From an uncultured Polaromonas sp. (GTDB taxonomy: Bacteria; Pseudomonadota; Gammaproteobacteria; Burkholderiales; Burkholderiaceae): a stretch of DNA of 43,992 nucleotides. The stretch lies in contig CAMLDT010000002.1 in the NCBI GenBank assembly GCA_946479075.1, positions 1 to 43,992 of the forward strand, read 5' to 3'. Numbering within the stretch: position 1 is the first letter of the stretch; every line of letters starts with the position of its first letter. This document shows positions 16,747-25,422 of the stretch, piece after piece. Both the position numbers and the translations under genes were made by a program. The notes under the pieces are model-generated. The model made no database searches. It worked only from the letters and a program-made list of their open reading frames with translations, and had not been told where the DNA came from.

Positions 16747-17484
16747 CTAGTGGGCGAGGATCTTGTTCAGGAAGTCCTTGGTCCGCGGCTGGCGGTTTTC
16801 GGGATGGCTGAAGAATTCGTCTTTCGAGCAGTCTTCAAGAATCTTGCCGCCGACGTCCATGAAGATCACCCGGCTGCCGACCTTTTTCGCAAAACCCATT
16901 TCGTGGGTCACGCACATCATGGTCATGCCGTCGGTGGCCAGGCCCATCATGCAGTCGAGCACCTCGCCCACCATTTCCGGGTCCAGCGCCGAGGTGGGTT
17001 CGTCGAACAGCATGGCGATCGGGTCCATGCTGAGCGCGCGGGCGATTGCCACGCGCTGCTGCTGGCCGCCCGAGAGTTGCCCCGGGAACTTGTCCTTGTG
17101 TGCCATCAGGCCCACGCGGTCCAGGTATTTCAGGCCGTGCGTTTTGGCTTCGTCGGGCTTGCGGCCCAACACCTTGACCTGGGCCAGTGTCAGGTTTTCC
17201 GTCACGCTGAGGTGGGGAAACAGTTCAAAGTTCTGGAACACCATGCCGACGCGGGAGCGCAGCTTGGGCAAATCGGTCTTGGGGTCATGAACAGCCTGGC
17301 CGTCAACAAAAATCTCGCCTTTCTGGAAAGGCTCCAGCGCATTGATGGTCTTGATCAGCGTCGATTTGCCCGAGCCGGACGGCCCGCAGACCACCACCAC
17401 CTCGCCTTTTTTGATACTGGTCGTGCAGTTGTTGAGCACCTGGACGGCGCCATACCATTTGGAAACTTCCTTGAGTTCGATCAT
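16747..17484 (-). CDS. gltL: Glutamate/aspartate-type amino acid ABC transporter ATPase
   Basis: A 245-residue cytoplasmic ATPase of the polar amino acid uptake family. It has Walker [10 protein letters not shown] (34-42), Q-loop [12 protein letters not shown], signature LSGGQQQR (137-144), Walker B AMLFDEP (157-163) and switch His in VTHEMGFA. I chose the ATG at 17484, with CGGAGA six bases upstream; an in-frame extension adds 31 residues that lie outside the family. It is the last gene of gltI-J-K-L, 37 bp after gltK, and powers import through GltJ/GltK. Confidence 0.95.
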   Translation of the reverse strand: MIELKEVSKWYGAVQVLNNCTTSIKKGEVVVVCGPSGSGKSTLIKTINALEPFQKGEIFVDGQAVHDPKTDLPKLRSRVGMVFQNFELFPHLSVTENLTLAQVKVLGRKPDEAKTHGLKYLDRVGLMAHKDKFPGQLSGGQQQRVAIARALSMDPIAMLFDEPTSALDPEMVGEVLDCMMGLATDGMTMMCVTHEMGFAKKVGSRVIFMDVGGKILEDCSKDEFFSHPENRQPRTKDFLNKILAH

Positions 17485-17521
17485 CTTGATTCTCCGGAGC
17501 GGGGATGCGATAAATTGTTGT

Positions 17522-18208
17522 TCAGCGAATGATGGCGATCTTGGTTTGGAGCTTCTTGACGGTGTACGACAAGCCAAAACAGATCACGAAATAAACCACG
17601 GCGGCCAGCAGGTAAGCCTCTTCGGGCCGGCCGTAAATCTTGCCGGCGGTGGTCAGCCCCTTGAGCAGGTCGTACGCGCCGATGGCGTACACCAGCGACG
17701 TGTCCTGGAACAGGATGATGGTCTGCGTCAGCAGGATCGGCACCATGTTGCGGAAGGCCTGCGGCAACACGATCAGCCGCATGTTCTGCGCATAGGTCAT
17801 GCCCAGCGCCCTGCCCGCGTTGACCTGCCCGCGCGAGATCGACTGGATACCCGCGCGCATGATCTCGCTGAAGTAGGCCGCCTCGAACGCAATAAAGGTG
17901 ATGATGGCCGAAATCTCGGAGCGATTGTTGGCGCCGCCGGGAATCATGTCGAAAAATGCGCTGGGCATCAGCAGGTAGAACCACAGGATCACCATGACCA
18001 GCGGCACCGAACGCATGCCGTTGACATAAAAGGTCGCGGGGATCGTCAGGAGCTTGAGGCCCGACAGGCGCATCAGCGCAAGCAGCGTTCCAAGAATGAT
18101 GCCGCCAATGGTCGCGATCACCGTCAGCTCGACGCTGAAGATGAAACCTTTCAGCACGAACTTGGAGATGATGTCCCAGTTCAGGAAACTCATGTCAAGA
18201 CCGAACAT
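17522..18208 (-). CDS. gltK: Glutamate/aspartate-type amino acid ABC transporter permease
   Basis: A 228-residue permease with about five transmembrane helices and the HisM/GltK signature [20 protein letters not shown] followed by ALGMTYAQ, the cytoplasmic EAA loop that docks the ATPase. I chose the start at 18208, which follows the gltJ stop after one base (TGA-C-ATG); a longer in-frame start lies inside gltJ. It forms the membrane heterodimer with GltJ. Confidence 0.94.
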   Translation of the reverse strand: MFGLDMSFLNWDIISKFVLKGFIFSVELTVIATIGGIILGTLLALMRLSGLKLLTIPATFYVNGMRSVPLVMVILWFYLLMPSAFFDMIPGGANNRSEISAIITFIAFEAAYFSEIMRAGIQSISRGQVNAGRALGMTYAQNMRLIVLPQAFRNMVPILLTQTIILFQDTSLVYAIGAYDLLKGLTTAGKIYGRPEEAYLLAAVVYFVICFGLSYTVKKLQTKIAIIR

Positions 18209-18209
18209 G

Positions 18210-18932
18210 TCAGTGCCCCCCACCGGTGGCGCCGGCCACGACAAAGCCCGGAATCTGGACCTTTTTCTCAACAAAGGCCATGACCCGGTTGACGGCAAAT
18301 GCCGACACCGCATACAGCACGGTCACTGCCAGATAAATTTCGACGCCGCGCGAGGTTTCTTCCTGCGCCTGCATGGCGAACATGGTCAGCTCGGCAATCG
18401 ACACCGCGAAGGCAACCGACGAGTTTTTCAGCAAATTCATCGACTCGCTGGTCAGCGGCGGCAGGATGATGCGAAATGCCATCGGCAGGATCACATAGCG
18501 GTAAGTCTGCGCCGTGGTGAAACCCATCGCCATACCGGCATAACGCTGGCCGCGCGGCAGGGCCTGCACACCGGCACGCACCTGCTCGGCAATCCGCGCC
18601 GAGGTGAAAAACCCGAGGGCAAACACCACCAGCGCAAAACCCGGCACCTGCTGCATGGCGGGAAAAATCTTGGGCACCACAAAGTACCAGATGAAGATCT
18701 GGACCAGCAAGGGGATGTTGCGAAACAGTTCAACCCACACATTGGCCAGCCGCACCAGCCACGGACTGTTGGGCAGGGTGCGCAGGGTGCCCATCAGGCC
18801 GCCGGTCAGAATGGCGACCACCCAGGAGCAGCCGGCGACCGCCAGGGTCCAGCCCCAGGCGTCCATCATCCATTGCAGATACGTCCGGCCGCTGCCGTCG
18901 TCATTCAGAAATACTTGCCAATCCCAGCTCAT
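18210..18932 (-). CDS. gltJ: Glutamate/aspartate-type amino acid ABC transporter permease
   Basis: A 240-residue inner-membrane permease. It has an N-terminal periplasmic stretch (FLNDDGSGRTYLQWMMDAWG), transmembrane helices, FRNIPLLVQIFIWYF typical of the family, and the EAA loop ARIAEQVRAGVQALPRGQRY. It is separated from gltI by a leader containing an intrinsic-terminator-like hairpin, and is followed almost directly by gltK. Confidence 0.94.
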   Translation of the reverse strand: MSWDWQVFLNDDGSGRTYLQWMMDAWGWTLAVAGCSWVVAILTGGLMGTLRTLPNSPWLVRLANVWVELFRNIPLLVQIFIWYFVVPKIFPAMQQVPGFALVVFALGFFTSARIAEQVRAGVQALPRGQRYAGMAMGFTTAQTYRYVILPMAFRIILPPLTSESMNLLKNSSVAFAVSIAELTMFAMQAQEETSRGVEIYLAVTVLYAVSAFAVNRVMAFVEKKVQIPGFVVAGATGGGH

Positions 18933-18994
18933 GGTGACTCCGCCAAAAAATTGCGCTTTGATCTGTTGTTTTGTCTGCTGTTTTATCCGCGCTT

Positions 18995-19033
18995 AAAAAA
19001 CAAACCCCGCCAACTGTCGCAGACGGGGTTTGT
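18995..19033 (-). terminator. Intrinsic terminator between gltI and gltJ
   Basis: On the minus strand, ACAAACCCCG (19033-19024) and CGGGGTTTGT (19009-19000) form a perfect 10-bp stem with a 14-nt loop, followed by a T-run. Placed directly after the binding-protein gene, it would cut most transcripts there and let a minority read into the permease and ATPase genes, giving excess binding protein. This is a common arrangement for ABC importers. Confidence 0.85.
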
Positions 19034-19051
19034 ATTCAGCTCAAGCAGGGA

Positions 19052-19951
19052 TTACTTCTTGGCGTAATCTTCCATGGGCTTGTCGTTCGGGGTGGCCCAG
19101 GCGGCTTTGGTGCTCTCGCTGAGCGCCAAGCCAACGCGGCTGTTCTTCGGCGGGATGGGCTGCATGAACCACTTGTCCCAGACCTTGGCCATTTCACCCG
19201 ACTTGATCATGCCGGTGATGGTGTCGGTACCGATTTTTTTCAGCCCGGCGTCGTCCTTGCGGATCATGATGGCGATGGGCTCAACGCTCAGCACTTCACC
19301 GACGATCTTGAAATCGGCAGGGTTTTTGGAGGTGGCGATGTTGCCGGCGAGGATCGCGCCGTCCATCACAAACGCATCAGCGCGGCCGGACTCCAGCAGC
19401 AGGAAGCTGTCGGAGTGGTCCTTGCCGAAAATTTCCTTGAAGTCGATGCCCTTGGCGCGCTCGTTCTTGCGCAGGGTCTGCACCGAGGTCGTGCCGGTGG
19501 TGGTGGCGACATTTTTGCCGTTGAGCTGGGCGATGGAAGTGATGCCGGAATTGGCTTTCACGGCAATGCGCACTTCTTCAACAAAAGTGGTCGGCAGGAA
19601 GGACACGTCTTTCTGGCGCGTGGCATTGTTGGTGGTCGAGCCGCACTCGATGTCCACCGTGCCGTTTTGCACCAGGGGGATGCGGTTTTGCGAGGTCACG
19701 GGCAGGTATTTGATTTCCAGCTTGCGGCCGACGGCTTTTTCAACATCGGCAATCACGTGCTGGCAGATCTCGACGTGGTAACCAGCGTACTTGCCGTCGC
19801 CCAGCGTGTAGGACAGGGCACCCGACGAATCACGAACACCCATGGTGATCACGCCGGAGGCCTTGACCTTGGCCAGCGTGTCGGTGGCCTGGGCAAAAAC
19901 GCCAGTGGTGGTCAAAACGGCAATTGCCAGGGCGGCGAGTTTGAGCTTCAT
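19052..19951 (-). CDS. gltI: Glutamate/aspartate-type ABC transporter periplasmic binding protein
   Basis: A 299-residue secreted protein: signal peptide MKLKLAALAIAVLTTTGVFA, then a type II periplasmic binding fold beginning ATDTLAKVKASGVITMGVRD. The segments TVDIECGSTTNNATRQKDV and FLLLESGRADAFVMDG are characteristic of GltI-like receptors for glutamate and aspartate. I chose the ATG at 19951, preceded by AAGGAAA. It is the first gene of the operon. Specificity for acidic amino acids is by family likeness only. Confidence 0.93.
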   Translation of the reverse strand: MKLKLAALAIAVLTTTGVFAQATDTLAKVKASGVITMGVRDSSGALSYTLGDGKYAGYHVEICQHVIADVEKAVGRKLEIKYLPVTSQNRIPLVQNGTVDIECGSTTNNATRQKDVSFLPTTFVEEVRIAVKANSGITSIAQLNGKNVATTTGTTSVQTLRKNERAKGIDFKEIFGKDHSDSFLLLESGRADAFVMDGAILAGNIATSKNPADFKIVGEVLSVEPIAIMIRKDDAGLKKIGTDTITGMIKSGEMAKVWDKWFMQPIPPKNSRVGLALSESTKAAWATPNDKPMEDYAKK

Positions 19952-20408
19952 AAATTTCCTTTTGGTAAGTTTGAAATGATGCACCATTTTAAGGAGCGGC
20001 TCCCGGGGTTTTCCCCAAGGTTTACCCCAGCCTCTTAAAACAGGAACAGGTGGAACGGGGTGCCGAATGGTTTTTGTCGTCCGATGGTCAGGTCCGTACC
20101 CGCGCTGTCGTGAAGCAATTCCAGGGGGCGGCCTGTGAAAAGGTCGCTCTGGCGTCCAGGACGGGAACAGGAATGTCTGGCAATCAACGAATCAAACAAG
20201 AAAGCATTCCCCAATAAAGTGCGCACATGGATGGTGACCAAAGCAGGCATTCAACTAAGCAGCCTTTGTGCCAACCGGAAGCCGCCCCTTTGCGCAGCAT
20301 GCCCGGCTGCGCAATTTCAGCGTCGCAGAACGTCCCGGACTGTAAATTTGAGGGCCGCCAAAAGCCAATGCTGATAACGCGCGGCATCATGCATTTAATT
20401 TATAACCG
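19952..20408. other. Intergenic region upstream of gltI; no gene recognised
   Basis: These 457 bp separate the LysR gene stop from gltI, both on the minus strand. I see a perfect 8-bp hairpin TGCGCAGC/GCTGCGCA (20291-20313) without a T-run, and AT-rich patches near 19960-19995 and 20385-20405. The short frames here lack ribosome-binding sites. The gltI promoter must lie here but I cannot place it. Confidence 0.4.
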
Positions 20409-21362
20409 CTAAGGGTTGCCACCTAGGCGCAACTTCGCGACCGGTTTCGGCAAGGCCTGGCTTTCGAGGTAGTTCCACAAGGCCTGCGCCGGACTTTTGG
20501 CGGCTGCACGGGTGGTGGGGCGCTCACGGTACACCCGCAAGTCCATGGTCATCTCCAGCCCGGGGCCGGCACTGACCAGCTTTTTCACGCGCAGCTCCTT
20601 TTTGACTGCACTGAAAGGCAAAAAGGCAATACCGTGGCCTTCGAGCGCCATCGCCTTCAGGCCTTCGGCCATGTCGGTTTCATACACCCGGTCCAGGTGG
20701 ATGGCGGTACTGGACTGCTTGAGGATCAGGTCCACCACGCGCCCCAGGTAAGCGCCGGGCGCATACCCGAGGTAGGGCAGTGGCTGGCCGGCGCGGCCCG
20801 GCAAACGGTACAGCGGCGCGCCGTCGGCGTCGGCCTTGACGAAAGGCGCCAGCACCTCCTGGCCCAGGCTGATCATTTCGTAGCGGTCGGCGTCAAGTTG
20901 AAAAGGCTGCGAGTCGTGGTGATAGGCGATCAGCAAATCGCAACTGCCCTCCACCAGCCGCAACACCGCGTCATGCACATTGAGGGCAATCAGCCGGCTC
21001 TTGATGGGTCCGAACTTCTCGCGCAGGCTGCTGACCCAGGCAGGAAAAAAAGTGAAGGCCAGCGAATGCGGCACGGCGAACTCGATCACGTCCTGCCCGG
21101 CGGAATTGTGGCCGCGCAGCATGGCGCGGGTGGACTGCAGACCCTGCAGCATTTCCAGCGACTGGCTGTACAGCGTCTCACCAGCGGGCGTCAGCCGCGT
21201 CGGGTAGGAGCTGCGGTCCACCAGGTCGGTGCCGGCCCAGGCTTCGAGCGCCTGGATGCGGCGCGAGAAAGCCGGTTGCGTCACATGGCGCAACGTGGCT
21301 GAACGGCTGAAACTGCGCGTTTCAGCGAGACTGACAAAATCTTCCAGCCATTTGGTTTCCAT
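20409..21362 (-). CDS. LysR family transcriptional regulator, HypT/YjiE-like
   Basis: A 317-residue LysR regulator. The N-terminus METKWLEDFVSLAETRSFSR and TQPAFSRRIQALEAWAGTDL resembles the HypT (YjiE) branch, which in E. coli responds to hypochlorite; the rest is a standard effector-binding domain. It lies upstream of gltIJKL on the same strand, 457 bp away, so it may regulate the transporter (inference). The effector is unknown, and HypT likeness in the DNA-binding domain does not establish oxidant sensing. Confidence 0.88.
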   Translation of the reverse strand: METKWLEDFVSLAETRSFSRSATLRHVTQPAFSRRIQALEAWAGTDLVDRSSYPTRLTPAGETLYSQSLEMLQGLQSTRAMLRGHNSAGQDVIEFAVPHSLAFTFFPAWVSSLREKFGPIKSRLIALNVHDAVLRLVEGSCDLLIAYHHDSQPFQLDADRYEMISLGQEVLAPFVKADADGAPLYRLPGRAGQPLPYLGYAPGAYLGRVVDLILKQSSTAIHLDRVYETDMAEGLKAMALEGHGIAFLPFSAVKKELRVKKLVSAGPGLEMTMDLRVYRERPTTRAAAKSPAQALWNYLESQALPKPVAKLRLGGNP

Positions 21363-21446
21363 GCTTTTTATTATGCGAGTGCAACACGCGATTGTGTCTG
21401 CGGGAATCCCTCAGGGCCGGCGGCAGGCAAGGCGCCAGACCGGAGC

Positions 21447-21495
21447 GCTATGAAATAAATAGCTGCCAGCGCAAGTCCAGCAAGGGTTACAGACC
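21447..21495 (+). repeat. ATAGCTG-family dispersed repeat, copy C
   Basis: GCTAT-gaaataa-ATAGC, then TGCCAGCGCAAGTCCAGCAA and GGGTTACAGACC. It lies between the LysR gene start and the end of the ABC exporter gene. The 3' half is diverged from the consensus. Confidence 0.7.
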
Positions 21496-21511
21496 TAAAA
21501 CACTCACAATC

Positions 21512-23359
21512 TTATTCAGAACTCTGCTGCAACGCCCACATGGCAGCATACCGGCCGCCCAGCGCCAGCAAACTGGCGTGGGTGCCGCGCTCGATGATCT
21601 GGCCGGCCTCCATCACCAGAATCTCGTGCGCATCGACCACGGTGGACAGGCGGTGGGCCACCACCAGCGTGGTCTTGTTTTCGGCAATGCTGCGCAGCTC
21701 GGCCTGGATGGCACGTTCATTGGCCGAGTCCAGCGCCGAGGTCGCCTCGTCAAAAATCATGATGGGCGGGTTTTTCAGCAAGGTGCGGGCAATCGCCACA
21801 CGCTGCTTTTCGCCGCCCGAGAGTTTCAGGCCACGCTCGCCGACCAGGGTGGCGTAACCGGCCGGCGTGGACGAGATGAAGTCGTGGATGCGCGCGGCGC
21901 GCGCGGCCTCTTCCACCTGGGCGCGGCTGGCGCCGGGCTGGCCGTAGGCGATGTTGTATTCGACCGTGTCGTTGAACAGCACGGTGTCCTGCGGCACGAT
22001 GCCGATGGCCTGGCGCAGGCTGGACTGCGTCACCTCGCGGATGTCCTGGCCGGCGATGGTGACGCGGCCGCCTTCTACCGAAGAGCGGCCCGGAATGCCC
22101 ACGTCATAGAAGCGGAACAGCAGGCGCGCCAGCGTGGACTTGCCCGCGCCGGATGAGCCGACCACCGCCACCGTCTTGCCCGGCGGGATCTCGAAGCTGA
22201 TGTGGTGCAGGATGGGCCGGGAGGCCTCGTAGGCGAAGCTGACGTTTTCAAACCGTACCGCCGGCGAGGCCTGCAGGGCCAGAGGCAAAGCCCCCGGCTG
22301 GTCGGCGATCTCGCGCTCCTTCTCCATCAGGTTGAACATCTTCGACAGGTCGGTCAGGCTTTGCTTGATCTCGCGGTAAAGCACGCCCAGAAAACCCAGC
22401 GGGATGTAGAGCTGGATCATGAAGGCGTTGACCATGACCAGGTCGCCCAGGGTCATGCGCCCATCGACCACGCCCTGCGTGGCGCGCCACAGCATGGTGA
22501 CCAGGCCGGCCGCAATGATCAGCTGCTGGCCGGTGTTGAGCAGGCTCAGCGTGGTCTGGCTTTTGACGGCTGCGGCGCGATAGCGCTGGAGGTTTTCGTC
22601 GTAGCGGCGGGCTTCAAAGTCTTCGTTGTTGAAATACTTGACGGTTTCGTAGTTGAGCAGCGAGTCGATGGCCCGGCTGTGCGCCGAAGAATCCAGCTCG
22701 TTCATCTGCTTGCGGAACTGGGTTCGCCACTCGGTCACCGTGACGGTGAAGGTGATGTAGACCACCAGCGCGATGATGGTGATGCCGGCAAACCAGACGT
22801 CGAACTTGACCGCCAGCAGGGTCAGCACCAGGGCCACTTCAATCAGCGTCGGGATGATGCTGTAGAGCGAATACGAGATCAGCGAATGCACGCCGCGCGT
22901 GCCGCGCTCGATGTCGCGTGTCATGCCGCCGGTCTGGCGCTCCAGGTGAAAACGCAGGCTCAAGGCATGCAGGTGGCGGAACACCTCCAGCGAAATGCGC
23001 CGCGCCGCGCCTTCGGTGGCCTTGGCGAACACCAGTTCGCGCAGTTCGGTGAACAAGGACGTGGACAGCCTGAGCAGGCCATAACCGACCAGCAGCGCCG
23101 CCGGCACCACCAGCACGGCCTGGACATCTCCCGGCTTGAAACTCATCGCGTCCACCAGGCTTTTCAGCAGCAGCGGCACGCCGACGTTGGCCACCTTGGC
23201 GCCGACCATGAACAGCAGCGCCGCCAGCACCCGCCATTTGTAGTCCCAGAGGTAGGGAAACAGGCGCTGGAGCGTGGCCCAGTCGGAGCGTTGGATGTCG
23301 GGGGTGGGGGCTGCGCCGGGCGCTTGGGGCGCTGGGGCGGCGTGGGCATGGGAGCGCAT
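21512..23359 (-). CDS. Atm1/HMT1-like ABC exporter (fused transmembrane domain and ATPase)
   Basis: A 615-residue half-transporter. After a Pro/Ala-rich N-terminal tail, six transmembrane helices (about 40-320) precede an ATPase with Walker A GSSGAGKST, signature LSGGEKQR, Walker B IMIFDEATSALD and switch His in VVAHRLSTV. The motif NYETVKYFNNEDFEARRYDE is the hallmark of the Atm1/ABCB7/HMT1 branch, which exports glutathione-linked sulfur or metal conjugates. I chose the ATG at 23359; a TTG three codons earlier is possible. It diverges from the thioesterase gene, 48 bp away. Confidence 0.92.
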   Translation of the reverse strand: MRSHAHAAPAPQAPGAAPTPDIQRSDWATLQRLFPYLWDYKWRVLAALLFMVGAKVANVGVPLLLKSLVDAMSFKPGDVQAVLVVPAALLVGYGLLRLSTSLFTELRELVFAKATEGAARRISLEVFRHLHALSLRFHLERQTGGMTRDIERGTRGVHSLISYSLYSIIPTLIEVALVLTLLAVKFDVWFAGITIIALVVYITFTVTVTEWRTQFRKQMNELDSSAHSRAIDSLLNYETVKYFNNEDFEARRYDENLQRYRAAAVKSQTTLSLLNTGQQLIIAAGLVTMLWRATQGVVDGRMTLGDLVMVNAFMIQLYIPLGFLGVLYREIKQSLTDLSKMFNLMEKEREIADQPGALPLALQASPAVRFENVSFAYEASRPILHHISFEIPPGKTVAVVGSSGAGKSTLARLLFRFYDVGIPGRSSVEGGRVTIAGQDIREVTQSSLRQAIGIVPQDTVLFNDTVEYNIAYGQPGASRAQVEEAARAARIHDFISSTPAGYATLVGERGLKLSGGEKQRVAIARTLLKNPPIMIFDEATSALDSANERAIQAELRSIAENKTTLVVAHRLSTVVDAHEILVMEAGQIIERGTHASLLALGGRYAAMWALQQSSE

Positions 23360-23407
23360 CGGAGACAATTGTCCTGTTGTTTTAATTTTCCACCACCGAT
23401 TGTGCCT

Positions 23408-23848
23408 ATGTCCATCGAATCCAGCCTTCCCCCTGACCCCTTGAGCGTCAAGCTGCCGCTGGACAAGGAGCTGGTGCTCAAGGTCATTCCCATGCCGGCC
23501 GACTGCAACGCCAACGGCGACATCTTCGGCGGCTGGGTCATGGCGCAGGTTGACCTGGCCGGCTCGGTGATCCCGGCGCGTTACGCCGAAGGCCGCATGG
23601 CCACGGTGGCGGTCAATGAGTTCATCTTCAAGCAGCCGGTGCGGGTCGGCGACATCCTGTCGTTTTATTCAGAGCTGACGCGGATCGGCCGCACCTCAAT
23701 GACGGTCAAGGTCGAGGTCTATGCGGAACGCTTCCGCTCCCAGGGCCGCTACATCAAGGTCACGGAAGCCAGTCTGACCTATGTGGCCATCGACGATGCC
23801 GGCCAGCCGCGGCCGGTGCCGCCCTCGTCGCTGCCGCGCCCTTCCTGA
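23408..23848 (+). CDS. YciA-type acyl-CoA thioesterase (hotdog fold)
   Basis: A 146-residue single-hotdog protein with the family motif ANGDIFGGWVMAQVDLAGSV, in which the Asp begins the hot-dog helix, and the following VAVNEFIFKQPVRVGD. YciA-type enzymes hydrolyse a broad range of acyl-CoAs and work as hexamers. The start at 23408 fits family length; no clear Shine-Dalgarno is present, so the message may be nearly leaderless. An in-frame open stretch far upstream is a shadow of the ABC exporter. Confidence 0.9.
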   Translation: MSIESSLPPDPLSVKLPLDKELVLKVIPMPADCNANGDIFGGWVMAQVDLAGSVIPARYAEGRMATVAVNEFIFKQPVRVGDILSFYSELTRIGRTSMTVKVEVYAERFRSQGRYIKVTEASLTYVAIDDAGQPRPVPPSSLPRPS

Positions 23849-23856
23849 ATTCACTC

Positions 23857-23900
23857 ACTTTTTGATAGCTGCCTGCGCCCGCCCGATAAGGGCCGGGGGC
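23857..23900 (+). repeat. ATAGCTG-family dispersed repeat, copy D
   Basis: It starts TTTTTGATAGCTGCCTGCGC, then CCGCCCGATAAGGGCCGGGGGC, and lacks the first GCTAT arm. It sits in the 107-bp gap between two convergent thioesterase genes, where its GC hairpin could act as a terminator. Confidence 0.75.
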
Positions 23901-23955
23901 ATATTTGGCACTTGAACCCGGCGAGACAGACGCTGGCGCACCCACGCCGCATCCC

Positions 23956-24465
23956 CTACGAAACGATGTAGGCGCCCGCTCCGGTGGACAGCAGCTTGCC
24001 GTCCGCGCCCAGAAACTCCATGCGGGTCGAGGCCACGCGCGAGCCCAGGCGCAGGACCTCGGCGCGCAGCTCGAAAAATTCGCCGATGGCGGGCCGCAGA
24101 TAGTCCACGCGCAAATCGATGGTGCCGAGTTTGGAAAAGCGCTGCAGGCGCTGGGCCGGCGTTTCGTCCATGTGGCGCGCGCCGATGGCGGCCATGATGG
24201 CCAGCCCCGCCATGGCATCGAGGCCGGCGCTGACCACCCCGCCGTGAATGCGGTTGTAGGCATAGTGGCCCACCAGGCTGGGCTTCATCTCGATGCGGCC
24301 GGTCGCGCCGTCGGGCCTGACCGAGACGATGGTCAGACCCAGGGTCTGGTTGAAAACAATTTTTTCCTCGAACAGCGTTTTCAGGGCCGCGATGAACTCG
24401 GGCTCGAACTCGGTCACGGCACCGCGAGGGCCGGCAGAAGGCGTGGTTTTGCTCATGGGTGCCAT
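23956..24465 (-). CDS. PaaI-family hotdog thioesterase
   Basis: A 169-residue protein (166 if the ATG at 24456 is used) of the PaaI/DUF4442-like hotdog group. The core is HYAYNRIHGGVVSAGLDAMA, where PaaI enzymes have HGG followed by the hot-dog helix; the later segment GTIDLRVDYLRPAIGEFFEL is typical of the fold. The family hydrolyses acyl- or aryl-acyl-CoA thioesters; the substrate here is unknown. It lies 19 bp after the TetR gene and is probably co-transcribed and regulated with it. Neither candidate start has a strong ribosome-binding site. Confidence 0.85.
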   Translation of the reverse strand: MAPMSKTTPSAGPRGAVTEFEPEFIAALKTLFEEKIVFNQTLGLTIVSVRPDGATGRIEMKPSLVGHYAYNRIHGGVVSAGLDAMAGLAIMAAIGARHMDETPAQRLQRFSKLGTIDLRVDYLRPAIGEFFELRAEVLRLGSRVASTRMEFLGADGKLLSTGAGAYIVS

Positions 24466-24484
24466 TGTCGTGCAGCCCGCACCA

Positions 24485-25261
24485 TCAGGCCGGTGCCGAA
24501 GAAGTAGAGGATGAAGAGGTGGCCACCCCTCGCCGGGTTTTCCTGGCAGAGGGCACCAGCCCTTCGCCGATGAACAGCGCCATCGCCGCATCGGCCAGCT
24601 CATCGAGCGACGCGCCTTTTCGGGCATTGAACCATTGCACCGACCAGTTCAGCGCACCGAACATCAGCAGGCGCGCCAGCTTGACGGGGCAGCGCAGCCG
24701 GCCCTGCTGGTGCAGGGTCTGCAACACCGGCTCCCAGACGGATTCATAGTCGCCCTGCAGTTTCGCCAGCACACTGCGCTGCCTGGCTGTGAGCGAACGC
24801 GACTCGTACAGCATCACCGGAATGAAGTCGCTGCCCGGCCCAAGCAGCACCTCGACATGGTTGCGGACCAGCACATGCAGCAGCGCCGCCGCGTCCGCCG
24901 CATCCGCCCCGACAGGCGCAGCAGCTTGCAGCGCCCGGCCCTGCCGCTCGATGGCCGAGCGCATGCCCTCGGTCATCACCGCATGCAGCAGCGCGCCCTT
25001 GCTCTTGAAGTGGTAGAAGGGCGAACCGCTGTGCATGCCGACTGCCGTGGCGATGTCGCGTGTGCTGGTGCCGTCAAAGCCCTTGCGGCGAAACAGCCGC
25101 GCCGCCGCGTGGATCAGCTCGACACGGCGATTGCCGTCGTCACGCTCGGCCACGGTTTTGCGCGGCCGGCCACGCGGCCGCTTGGCGCCAGCAGCAGGCG
25201 CCGGCCCGGCAGCAGTGGCTGGGTCAACAGGGGTTGGCTTGCGCCGGGCGGCTGGGTCCAT
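24485..25261 (-). CDS. TetR family transcriptional regulator
   Basis: A 258-residue repressor-type protein. Residues 1-40 are a Pro/Ala-rich tail ending in an AT-hook-like KRPRGRPRKT (28-37). Residues about 48-95 are the TetR helix-turn-helix (GFDGTSTRDIATAVGMHSGS, then PFYHFKSKGALLHAVM). The remainder is the ligand-binding domain, with a Ser-rich C-terminus. I chose the ATG at 25261; a TTG six codons upstream is possible. It diverges from the RcnB-like gene across a near-perfect palindrome that is the likely operator, and is followed by the PaaI thioesterase. The ligand could be an acyl-CoA (inference). Confidence 0.93.
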   Translation of the reverse strand: MDPAARRKPTPVDPATAAGPAPAAGAKRPRGRPRKTVAERDDGNRRVELIHAAARLFRRKGFDGTSTRDIATAVGMHSGSPFYHFKSKGALLHAVMTEGMRSAIERQGRALQAAAPVGADAADAAALLHVLVRNHVEVLLGPGSDFIPVMLYESRSLTARQRSVLAKLQGDYESVWEPVLQTLHQQGRLRCPVKLARLLMFGALNWSVQWFNARKGASLDELADAAMALFIGEGLVPSARKTRRGVATSSSSTSSAPA

Positions 25262-25288
25262 GGGCCCAGACCATAACAAAAGCCCTTA

Positions 25289-25316
25289 TTTTTAACAAGC
25301 AGGCGCTTGGTAAAAA
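25289..25316. promoter_or_regulatory. Likely TetR operator, 28-bp palindrome
   Basis: TTTTTAACAAGC (25289-25300), spacer AGGC, GCTTGGTAAAAA (25305-25316): the 12-bp arms match at 11 of 12 positions. It lies 27 bp upstream of the tetR start, in the divergent gap shared with the RcnB-like gene. Size, symmetry and place are what an autoregulatory TetR operator should look like; binding is inferred. Confidence 0.75.
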
Positions 25317-25422
25317 TATGACCACGCAACCAGCGCTTCTTTACACGACAGGAACCCCGGCTTTGTGGGTGCTTCATCCGGCAGGCAGACCATGGGGGCT
25401 CATTCACCCCAGGAGCTTTGCC

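Noticed and set aside
19970..19995. TGGTGCA-like half site upstream of gltI, as a possible NtrC box
   Set aside because: Only one half site is present; the second half and a sigma-54 promoter are missing.
20184..20390. Short minus-strand frame upstream of gltI
   Set aside because: Codon make-up and sequence are not protein-like, with no Shine-Dalgarno.
22202..23407. N-terminal extension of the YciA thioesterase frame
   Set aside because: The 402 extra codons are antisense to the ABC exporter; the family-length protein starts at 23408.
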